NCBI RefSeq assembly: GCF_028867935.1
Contig: NZ_JAPQNS010000019.1
Coordinates: 1 to 64,000, forward strand
Reading direction: 5' to 3'
DNA length: 64,000 nucleotides
Source: Flavobacterium sp. SUN052
GTDB lineage: Bacteria > Bacteroidota > Bacteroidia > Flavobacteriales > Flavobacteriaceae
Part shown: positions 16,297-23,687 of the stretch, in pieces
Position numbering within the stretch: the first letter of the stretch is position 1
How the letters are laid out: each line of letters starts with the position of its first letter
Translations under genes and position numbers: made by a program
Notes under the pieces: generated by a model
Database searches by the model: none
What the model was told of the DNA's origin: nothing
The model's input: only the letters and a program-made list of their open reading frames with translations

Positions 16297-17268
16297 ATGT
16301 TTCTGAAGAAGATTAAATCCGCTGAATCAGGTGTACTGATTTACGGCATTACCCCGCCCAAAGCCAGTACGGAACCGGAACGCGTGGTTGAGATTGCCCA
16401 AAAAACCATAGAAAGGCTCACCAGCCTTGATATTGATGCGCTCGTGGTGTATGATGTACAAGATGAGTCGGCCCGGACAAGTCAGGAAAGGCCCTTTCCG
16501 TTTTTAACGGCACTTGATCCGTTCGTCTTTGCCTCAAGCTATCTGAGTGCTTTAGCTATTCCCAAAATAATCTATCGTCCTGCTGGTAAATTTTCTGCCC
16601 AAGAGCTTTCCGATTGGCTGGAGCAGCTCCATGAGCACGATTTCTACCCTGTTTTTGTCGGCGTACCGGCACCTGATTTCCCCGTAAAAACCACCCTCAC
16701 TCAAGCTTACCAGATCTGGAGCAAACATCAGCAGACCTCTGTGATTGGGGCGGTAACAATTCCTGAACGGCATAACCTACTGCAGGACGAAGACACCAGA
16801 ATACTGGATAAGATGAGCTGCGGAGTATCGTACTTCATTTCCCAATGTGTCTTCAATATTGACTACGCCAAGCAGGTTATCGAAGATCTGGCCCTTCGCT
16901 GTAAAACGCAGCAGAGTCCTCCTCCGACGATTATTTTTACCCTTACCGCCTGCGGATCGACAAAAACACTCCATTTTATGGAATGGTTGGGTATTCATGT
17001 ACCGGAGGAGTTAAAAGCAGCGCTTCAAACATCGGAGGATATTCTTGAAAAATCGGTAGCCTTATGCTTTGACATTGCCTCCACCCTGACCACATTCTGC
17101 TTAGAACATTCCATTCCTTTCGGCTTCAATATCGAAAGTGTCGCTATTCGCAAAGCCGAGATCGAAGCATCCATCGATCTCGCCACAAGAGTAGGTCAGA
17201 TGCTACAAGAAAAGGGCGTAAGGAAGTCTTCAAAAGCAGAGAGTGTACCAACGCATAGCCAAGTTTAA
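16297..17268 (+). CDS. MTHFR-like (methylenetetrahydrofolate reductase superfamily) protein
   Basis: A 323-residue protein of the MTHFR-type TIM-barrel family: ITPPKASTEPERVVEIAQ near the N-terminus, then DALVVYDVQDE and QERPFPFL, and GVSYFISQCVFNIDYAKQ, where canonical MTHFR has a similar FITQ.FFD segment. True MetF enzymes reduce methylene-THF with FAD. This subfamily is more distant and I do not know its substrate. It ends directly at the start codon of the next gene (TAA then ATG), and is separated from the dehydrogenase by 135 bp. Its presence among sugar genes suggests a role in that pathway or simple cotranscription. Confidence 0.6.
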   Translation: MFLKKIKSAESGVLIYGITPPKASTEPERVVEIAQKTIERLTSLDIDALVVYDVQDESARTSQERPFPFLTALDPFVFASSYLSALAIPKIIYRPAGKFSAQELSDWLEQLHEHDFYPVFVGVPAPDFPVKTTLTQAYQIWSKHQQTSVIGAVTIPERHNLLQDEDTRILDKMSCGVSYFISQCVFNIDYAKQVIEDLALRCKTQQSPPPTIIFTLTACGSTKTLHFMEWLGIHVPEELKAALQTSEDILEKSVALCFDIASTLTTFCLEHSIPFGFNIESVAIRKAEIEASIDLATRVGQMLQEKGVRKSSKAESVPTHSQV

Positions 17269-18084
17269 ATGAAATCCTGCGTTACCATCGCTCTAGTGCC
17301 ATCTATAAAAACAGGACCCTGGATTTACTGGGATGATCTGGAAACAGGTATGCACAAAGCTGCTGCCCTTGGGTTCGATGCAGTGGAGCTTTTCACCGCT
17401 TCAGCGGATGCCGTGGCCTCAGCTACGCTGACAAGGCTAACTCAGGAATTGGGTTTGTCGGTGTCGGCCGTGGGAACCGGAGCCGGAAAAGTTCTCAACG
17501 GCTTAATCTTATCCGATCCTGACCCGGAAATTCGAGCCAAAGCCGTAGCGTTCATTCAGGACATGATTACGTTCGGGGCAGCGGTTAACGCTCCGGCTAT
17601 TATTGGCTCAATGCAGGGCAATGCCACGAATGGCGTTGATCGGGAGCAGGCGCTGGCATGGCTGGCTGAAGGGTTGAATACTCTGGGCACATTTGCCGAA
17701 GCAAAAGGCGTTACGTTGATTTACGAACCCCTGAACCGGTACGAAACCAATCTGATCAATCGGCTGGAAGACGGTGTTAATCTTATTGAGTCGCTAAAAA
17801 CGACCAATGTCAGGTTGCTGGCCGATCTGTTCCACATGAATATCGAAGAAGCATCGCTCCCCGACAGCATTCGACGAGCAGGCAAGCTAATTGGCCATGT
17901 TCACTTTGCCGACAGCAATCGTGGCCCCATCGGTATGGGACATACCCAAATGGATGAAGTAGCGAAAGCCCTGTCCGACATTGATTATCAGGGATACATA
18001 TCCGCTGAAGCCTTCCCCTGGCCAACGCCCGACGAAGCGGCACAACAGACAATCCAGTCGTATCGGCAGTATTTTAATAGTTAA
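17269..18084 (+). CDS. TIM-barrel sugar epimerase/isomerase (D-tagatose 3-epimerase-like)
   Basis: A 271-residue AP-endonuclease-2-type barrel. The four metal ligands expected for ketose 3-epimerases are present: E153 in IYEPLNRYE, D186 in LLADLFHMNIEE, H212 in GHVHFADSNR and E247 in SAEAFPW. The NR after EPL and the DSNR loop are typical of the tagatose/psicose epimerase group. The start codon follows the previous stop without a gap, indicating translational coupling. Which sugar it handles is unknown. A long palindrome overlaps its stop codon. Confidence 0.75.
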   Translation: MKSCVTIALVPSIKTGPWIYWDDLETGMHKAAALGFDAVELFTASADAVASATLTRLTQELGLSVSAVGTGAGKVLNGLILSDPDPEIRAKAVAFIQDMITFGAAVNAPAIIGSMQGNATNGVDREQALAWLAEGLNTLGTFAEAKGVTLIYEPLNRYETNLINRLEDGVNLIESLKTTNVRLLADLFHMNIEEASLPDSIRRAGKLIGHVHFADSNRGPIGMGHTQMDEVAKALSDIDYQGYISAEAFPWPTPDEAAQQTIQSYRQYFNS

Positions 18085-18128
18085 TGAGGTGGTATCAGCT
18101 TCCCGACCTGATACCACCTCATTAACTA
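18078..18128. terminator. Perfect 21-bp inverted repeat across the epimerase stop codon
   Basis: Arms 18078-18098 and 18108-18128 are exact complements, separated by 9 bases. The left arm contains the TAA stop of the epimerase gene. No T-tract follows, so it may be a 3'-end stabiliser, an attenuator before the mutarotase gene, or a protein-binding palindrome rather than a classical terminator. Confidence 0.55.
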
Positions 18129-18173
18129 CCTAATCAACAAATTACCCAGTTACCACAATTACCGAATCCCCCA

Positions 18174-18515
18174 ATGAAACGCTTTTGCCTGGCTCTTGAT
18201 CTGAAAGATGATCCCGAATTGATTGCTGAATACGAACGCATGCACGCCCCAGGTGCGGGTTGGCCAGAGGTTCGGCAAAATGACTTGAATGCTGGTATTC
18301 TTGACCTTCAGATTTACCGATATGGAACCCGTATGTTCATGATCCTGGAAACGGATGACGACTTTTCGTTCGAGAAAAAAAGGGCCTTAGATGCCACCAA
18401 TCCGCACGTGCAGGAGTGGGAACGGTTAATGTGGAAATACCAGGAGCCACTTCCCGGCGCAAAACCTGGCGAAAAGTGGCTCCTGATGGATCAGATATTT
18501 CAGTTCGAAAAGTAG
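18174..18515 (+). CDS. L-rhamnose/L-fucose mutarotase family protein (RhaM/DUF718)
   Basis: A 113-residue ferredoxin-like-fold protein that interconverts anomers of a 6-deoxy-L-sugar. Y20 and H24 (EYERMHAPGAGWPEV) align with the catalytic Tyr and His of RhaM. The end WKYQEPLPGAKPGEKWLLM is characteristic of the L-fucose-type branch. It lies 89 bp after the epimerase and is convergent with the FAH-family gene 12 bp away. Together with the aldo/keto reductase it suggests the sugar is L-fucose or a relative. The lactonase and dehydratase expected for the full route are not in the window. Confidence 0.82.
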   Translation: MKRFCLALDLKDDPELIAEYERMHAPGAGWPEVRQNDLNAGILDLQIYRYGTRMFMILETDDDFSFEKKRALDATNPHVQEWERLMWKYQEPLPGAKPGEKWLLMDQIFQFEK

Positions 18516-18527
18516 GCGGGGCCTAAC

Positions 18528-19367
18528 TTACGCAGCTACTGTATTTTCGAGTGTACCAATTCCGTCAATGGTAATTTGTATGATGTCGCCCGCTGCCAGC
18601 GTAAAATCGTCGGCGGGAACAAGACCGGTGCCGGTCATCAGGTAGCAACCATGCGGGAATGTACATTCGCGGAGCAGAAACGAAACGAGTTCGGTATGTT
18701 TCCGCTTCATCTGGTTTATAGAAATTTCTCCCTCAAACACCGTTTCGCCACCCCGCCGAATTGCAAGTCGGATTTGGGTTTCGGGGTCAATGGGGTTCTT
18801 TGGCACGTATAGGCACGGGCCCAGAGCAGCTGCACCGTCATAGGTTTTTGCCTGGGGCAAATAGAGCGGGTTTTCGCCTTCAATGCTCCGCGAACTCATG
18901 TCGTTACCGCAGGTATAGCCAACAATTTTGCCCGACGAAGTCACAAATAACGTCAGTTCGGGTTCGGGAACATTCCAGGTCGAATCGCGCCGAATGCGAA
19001 CTTCTTTACCGTGGCCTACCACCCGCATAGCCGTCGATTTAAAGAAAAGCTCGGGGCGCTCGGCATCATAAACCCGGTCATAAAAGTTATCTGCCCCCGA
19101 CTTACGCGATTCATCCATACGGGCATCGCGGCTCCGCAGATACGTTACTCCCGATGCCCATACCTCCTGCTGGCCAATGGGAGCCAATACACCCGTCTCA
19201 ACCCAAGCCCGGCACTCGTCTGATGGCGAAACGCCACTAATTGCCTGTTGGAGATAATCGTGCAGGGTATCTTCATTGACCAGGTAATCCCAATCATCAG
19301 ACGGGGCACGAAAAAACTGATTGTCGGATTCGATAACGATGCCGGAGCGGGTTTTGTAAAGAAGCAT
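18528..19367 (-). CDS. Fumarylacetoacetate-hydrolase superfamily enzyme (keto-deoxy sugar acid catabolism)
   Basis: A 279-residue metal enzyme. The FAH-fold metal ligands are E135 and E137 (WNVPEPELTLF) and D156 (GNDMSSRS), with K174 and D177 (QAKTYDGAA) completing the active site. The N-terminal half with GVTYLRSRDARMDES and YDAERPELFFK is typical of bacterial members acting on 2-keto-3-deoxy or 2,4-diketo-3-deoxy sugar acids (dehydratase or hydrolase). It is transcribed toward the mutarotase gene, ending 12 bp from it. The clustering argues for the terminal step of the same L-fucose-like oxidative pathway. Dehydratase versus hydrolase cannot be decided from sequence. Confidence 0.78.
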   Translation of the reverse strand: MLLYKTRSGIVIESDNQFFRAPSDDWDYLVNEDTLHDYLQQAISGVSPSDECRAWVETGVLAPIGQQEVWASGVTYLRSRDARMDESRKSGADNFYDRVYDAERPELFFKSTAMRVVGHGKEVRIRRDSTWNVPEPELTLFVTSSGKIVGYTCGNDMSSRSIEGENPLYLPQAKTYDGAAALGPCLYVPKNPIDPETQIRLAIRRGGETVFEGEISINQMKRKHTELVSFLLRECTFPHGCYLMTGTGLVPADDFTLAAGDIIQITIDGIGTLENTVAA

Positions 19368-19408
19368 GGGGTAAGAAAAGGGAAGCTTAGGGAGACGTCA
19401 ATGAACGT

Positions 19409-19774
19409 TTATCCAAGTTTATCCTGGAGTATTTTGATAATTAATTCCTGTGACTGTTCAATACCAGATAACCTGGCGGCAAGCTCCGAAACGTTTTTTT
19501 GTGTATCAACGGTCAGGTTGGCTACTGCTCTTGCAGTTGAATCACTAACTTGAGTTAAGTTGTCCACTGCCCTTACGGTCGAATCACTAGCCAAGGTCAG
19601 TTCGGCCACTGCTCTTGCGGTTGAATCACTAACAAGTTTAAGCTGTTTTATGTCGGCCTCATTGTTGACAGAAAGGTCTAATAGCTGCCCCTGATTGTCG
19701 GCAATGCGATCAACTTTCATCAATAATTCTGACAGCACTTCCTCAATCTGGCCAAAGCGTTTTTCGGAGTTCAT
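19409..19774 (-). CDS. Small coiled-coil protein with 14-residue repeats
   Basis: A 121-residue cytoplasmic protein. The central part is three 14-residue units (VSDSTARAVAELTL, ASDSTVRAVDNLTQ, VSDSTARAVANLTV) followed by a fourth degenerate one. Fourteen residues equal two heptads, so a long coiled coil is likely. The N-terminus (RFGQIEEVLSELLMKVDRIADNQGQLLDL) is also helical. The DNA repeats at 42-bp period are similar, pointing to expansion by slippage. Related 'DUF/coiled-coil' proteins are common in Spirosoma-type genomes but I know no function. It is 41 bp from the FAH gene start and may be cotranscribed. An 8-bp inverted repeat (ACGCAATT/AATTGCGT, 19776-19799) sits just upstream of its ATG. 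Confidence 0.6.
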   Translation of the reverse strand: MNSEKRFGQIEEVLSELLMKVDRIADNQGQLLDLSVNNEADIKQLKLVSDSTARAVAELTLASDSTVRAVDNLTQVSDSTARAVANLTVDTQKNVSELAARLSGIEQSQELIIKILQDKLG

Positions 19775-19814
19775 GACGCAATTTAGAAATTAATTGCGTT
19801 TACAGCTACCCAGA

Positions 19815-19871
19815 CAAAAAAAGGAGGTAGGAGAACTTCCGCTAGATTTCGCGACAGCTCTCCTACCTCCT
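19815..19871 (-). terminator. Rho-independent terminator of the first serine protease gene
   Basis: Perfect 13-bp arms (AGGAGGTAGGAGA at 19822-19834, complement at 19859-19871) with a 24-base loop. On the minus strand the stem is followed by seven T (19822-19816). It lies 20 bp beyond the stop of the protease gene ending at 19891. Confidence 0.85.
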
Positions 19872-19890
19872 CATTCCTATTTCCTTGTAC

Positions 19891-22800
19891 TTAGTCTCCT
19901 TTCACCACGCGTACCGTCTGGCGTTCGGCACCGGCCTGTACCTGCAACAGATACACACCCGCTGAGCGACCCAGGCTTGCCCGAACCGTTTCAACGGCAC
20001 CGGCCTGCTTCACGCGTTGCTCTGCCTGCAACTGACCAGCCGCATTAATCGTTTGAATGGTCAGCGCTTTCCCTTCTGCACCACGTACTTCCAGCGAAAC
20101 GACTTCGCCTGCTGTTGGATTGCCCAATACGCGTACACTCAAACCAGCACCCGGCTCAGCACTCGCGATGCGGGCAGGACTCGCGCAATAGGCCCCGAAA
20201 TCAAAGGTGAGGCTGGTTGTGACTCCGCTCTGCGTCGCTGTTATTACCAATGGCTTAGGATCACCCCGCAGACCTGGCTCAACCGTACCAGTGTTGCTGG
20301 TGGCCGACGCCCGTTGAACACCCACTGCTGTATAAGTAATGGTGGTACCATCGCCACCCGCTGTGTTAAACGTGATAGCGCCCGTTGTACAGACATACGT
20401 CGGCATGGTCAGCGATAATGAACCACCCGTTGGTGGCGTTGTTGGTGGCGTCTCGGGAGGCACTACCGGAGGGATAGCGCCTGAGCAGTACGCACCCAGA
20501 TTGAAGACAACACTCACCGACACGCCGTTCTGCGTAGCCATAATCGTAATTGGTTTTGGATCAGCGCGCAAGCCTGGTTCTACGGTACCGTTTGTGCTGG
20601 TTGGAGATGCCAACTGCACACCGACGGCCATAAACGTAATGGGCGATCCATTGCCACCAGCGGTATTAAACTGAATAGCGCCGGTGTTACAATTGTACGT
20701 TGGCTGCTGCATTGTCAACGGTCCTGTTGGGGCTGGTGGGGTTACGGGGTTCGGCGGCAAAATTGGGCTAATATTCCGGCAGAAAGCCGCGAAATCAAAG
20801 GTATAGCTAACCGTTACTCCACTCTGCGTGGCCGTAATAACAATCGGCTTAGGATCGTTGCGTAACCCAGCCTCGATTGTGCCATACCGGCTCATTGGCG
20901 ACAAACGGTTAACGCCCACTGCGGAGTACACAATTTGTTCGTCAGTCCCCCCTGCGGTGTTAAAAATAATTTCACCCGTAGTACAGTCATATGTTGGCTG
21001 TGTCAGCGTAAAGCCCTCAATATCGGAGAAATACATATTCAGCAAAGCCGTGCCTACTGCTCCCTGCGGATCAGTACCAGTCAGTGTGAAGCTATAAATA
21101 CCCGCTGTTGACACGCCACCCCTAATTGCAGGTGATGGCGAATTGATTACGGTAAACCCGGCGGGCAAACCAATAGCGCCATACGTTACCGGGCTTCCCT
21201 CAGGATCGGTAAAGACACCTGCAAGGCCAATCTGGTAGAGTGTATTGGTAAAGAGGTCAATGCTCAGTTCTGGCCCAATTGGCACTGGTGCGCGGTTGGC
21301 TACGGGTACTACATTAATAACCAATACCATACTGTTTGACAAGCCCCCGTTGTCAACTCCCACAACGTTTAATGTGTAGCTGCCTACAGTGGTCGGCCGA
21401 CCTGTAATGTTAGCTCCCGAACGGCCCATACCGGGTGGGTAAGTACCCGTTACAGTGTACGACATCGGGAAACCGTCGGGGTCCGCAATAAGGCTCGATA
21501 GTGCGATTGTTCTGACAATACCCTGCGCCGTTGTGGTAGAAGCCACGGCACCCGCTGGTAGCGTTGGAGCCCTATTAGCCAGCACGGTCAGCGAGAAAGC
21601 GGCCGATGCAGCCAGCCCACCTGGGTCAGTCGCTGTGATAACCACAGTGCTTACACCAGGCACCGATGTCACCCCAAAGATGTAGACATAGGGTGAAGAT
21701 GGGTCGTTGTAAAACTGAAGACCTGACGGCAAACCCGATGCTGAGTAAGTCAGTGGATCACCATCAGGATCAGAGAAACGGGGAATTTCGAAATCATACG
21801 TAACGCCTATACCAACACGCTGGTTTTCAATACCTCCTGGAGGAATAACCGGGGCGCGGTTGCCCGCAGGCGAACCCACGCTGAACACCTGGCGGTAAGT
21901 AATAGGATATGACTGCCCGGCGTTAACGGTGAATACAATTGTGAGTGATGAGCTGCTGGTCAAAGCTGTTAGATCAGCTTTGTTGCCCGACCCCGAAGCG
22001 GGTGATACCACCCCTTCTCCACCAAGCACTGCCCAGGAGGTAAGCGAGTTATTGGTATTAACAGCAAATGTTGCAGAACCCGTGAAACTGCCCGGCCCTG
22101 TCAGGCTAGGCGTAACAGCATTAGTAACGGTAGCGCCTGTACCAGCGGCATCAAGCCAGTTGCTCAGGCGGCTTTCGCTGGTGCCATTGCCGAACCACGA
22201 CAAATCAAGACGGCCATACAGCGATCGTACCGACGACGACGGACAGGTACCAGAACCGCCGTGTAGCTGCCCAATCACGCGCCGTTCATTGTTAAACATG
22301 GGCGACCCCGACGAACCACCTTCCATTGAACCGCTTGTCAGGTTCATCGAGTAATGAGAATCGGGAAACGTACCATTCCATCCGCTGTAAAAGGTGTCGG
22401 TCATAAACGAAATTTTCTTGACACTACCGTTGGGATGGTGAATGCCAAACCCACCCAGATTATTAGTTGTCCGGCGATCCCAGCCATTATACGTGATGGC
22501 CTGGTTGAGCGGCATCTGACGGTTCAACTCCAGAAGCGAGAAATCGGTGTTGGGTGACGCTGACCGGAACGTAGCTCCGTTGATGGTTACATAAATATTG
22601 TCGTCCTGAGTTGGCGAACAGGTCGGGCTCTGGTATTTGAAGTAAAAAGACCAGCTAGCTGTTGATGCCGATTCGTTTGCATTGACGGTTAAATCACTAT
22701 TGAAGTCGATGCAGTGAAAGGCCGTTAGGAAATACGACCGGAATGACTGGCGCGTATCGGTGATCATTGTGCCCGAACATAGATAGTAGTTAGCCACCCC

Positions 22801-23490
22801 ATCAAACATCAGGATCATAGCTACCCCATCGGCCTCATACTGGTAATCGGGCGCACAGGCGAGGTTATTATGACAGGCCGCTGTTGAACGTAGTGAACCT
22901 GTTGGTCCGTAGGGTGTATACTCATTAATGATCCCTGACAGGTTAACAACACTGGCTGGCGATTTTAGGCCTTCGTGAATCTCTACGATTAACCGATCAC
23001 CCGGCACACGGTCCGACAGATAATGGTTACCATCGGTGTTTTCGGTATTAGTGATTGGCCCAACAAGGGTTGTACGGGCGGCATCGTACAAATAAATCTG
23101 AGTGCCTTCGGCCAAACGAAGCTGATCGAAGTCGGCCCCAATAGCCGCAGCTCCTGGTGCCCGAAGTTCATAGTACGTTACCCGTTCGCCATTAGCTTCA
23201 ACAGCTCTACCTGCCTGCAAAAGATTAATATTGGCATTCTGTTTTTGAGCAATACGTAAGGGGCGTCCCTGTTCTTTGCCGAGAGCATCTTCAGCGTGTA
23301 AACGAGCCAAATCGAGCGTGCTGAACTCAGTGGCAGGAATGGCACCGTCGGGGCGATTGGCTACTTTGGATGTAGCGGGGTCATTTGGAACAATTTTGCG
23401 CGTAAAAACCTGGGCGTTTACCGAGAAACTGGCCAGAATCATAAACAGCAACACGGCCAATCCCCTTAAGGTTGGTAATGATGAATGCAT
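19891..23490 (-). CDS. Secreted trypsin-like serine protease with Ig/cadherin-like domains, three C-terminal repeats and T9SS sorting domain
   Basis: A 1199-residue exported protein. ATG 23490 opens a signal peptide ending SVNAQ; a longer frame starts at 23529. A pro-region is followed by a chymotrypsin-fold catalytic domain with H259 (LTAFHCID), D316 (NTDFSLLEL) and S394 (GGSSGSPMF). Then come a small domain around VSPASGSGNKA and three putative-Ig (He_PIG/cadherin-like) domains with FSDPDGDPLTYSASGLP-type motifs. Three 75-residue repeats of the form L..PTY.C.TG.I.FNTAGG follow. The end (VRVLGNPTAGEVVSLEVRG to VYLLQVQAG) is a type A T9SS sorting domain, so it should be released or surface-anchored. 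It is the downstream member of three paralogues. Confidence 0.85.
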   Translation of the reverse strand: MHSSLPTLRGLAVLLFMILASFSVNAQVFTRKIVPNDPATSKVANRPDGAIPATEFSTLDLARLHAEDALGKEQGRPLRIAQKQNANINLLQAGRAVEANGERVTYYELRAPGAAAIGADFDQLRLAEGTQIYLYDAARTTLVGPITNTENTDGNHYLSDRVPGDRLIVEIHEGLKSPASVVNLSGIINEYTPYGPTGSLRSTAACHNNLACAPDYQYEADGVAMILMFDGVANYYLCSGTMITDTRQSFRSYFLTAFHCIDFNSDLTVNANESASTASWSFYFKYQSPTCSPTQDDNIYVTINGATFRSASPNTDFSLLELNRQMPLNQAITYNGWDRRTTNNLGGFGIHHPNGSVKKISFMTDTFYSGWNGTFPDSHYSMNLTSGSMEGGSSGSPMFNNERRVIGQLHGGSGTCPSSSVRSLYGRLDLSWFGNGTSESRLSNWLDAAGTGATVTNAVTPSLTGPGSFTGSATFAVNTNNSLTSWAVLGGEGVVSPASGSGNKADLTALTSSSSLTIVFTVNAGQSYPITYRQVFSVGSPAGNRAPVIPPGGIENQRVGIGVTYDFEIPRFSDPDGDPLTYSASGLPSGLQFYNDPSSPYVYIFGVTSVPGVSTVVITATDPGGLAASAAFSLTVLANRAPTLPAGAVASTTTAQGIVRTIALSSLIADPDGFPMSYTVTGTYPPGMGRSGANITGRPTTVGSYTLNVVGVDNGGLSNSMVLVINVVPVANRAPVPIGPELSIDLFTNTLYQIGLAGVFTDPEGSPVTYGAIGLPAGFTVINSPSPAIRGGVSTAGIYSFTLTGTDPQGAVGTALLNMYFSDIEGFTLTQPTYDCTTGEIIFNTAGGTDEQIVYSAVGVNRLSPMSRYGTIEAGLRNDPKPIVITATQSGVTVSYTFDFAAFCRNISPILPPNPVTPPAPTGPLTMQQPTYNCNTGAIQFNTAGGNGSPITFMAVGVQLASPTSTNGTVEPGLRADPKPITIMATQNGVSVSVVFNLGAYCSGAIPPVVPPETPPTTPPTGGSLSLTMPTYVCTTGAITFNTAGGDGTTITYTAVGVQRASATSNTGTVEPGLRGDPKPLVITATQSGVTTSLTFDFGAYCASPARIASAEPGAGLSVRVLGNPTAGEVVSLEVRGAEGKALTIQTINAAGQLQAEQRVKQAGAVETVRASLGRSAGVYLLQVQAGAERQTVRVVKGD

Positions 23491-23687
23491 AGAATGATTT
23501 TTAGTAAAGTGTTTAATAGAGGTTAACAATTAGGTCTCAAGTAACACAATAATTTAATTGAGACTATTTTTAATCTTCCTTTTATTTCATCTATAAATAG
23601 GCACAATATATTCTTAAAAAATTCGCATAACGCAATCTACTGAGTGTGACTACATTATACGAATTAACCATTTTCCGTATGGTTTTA

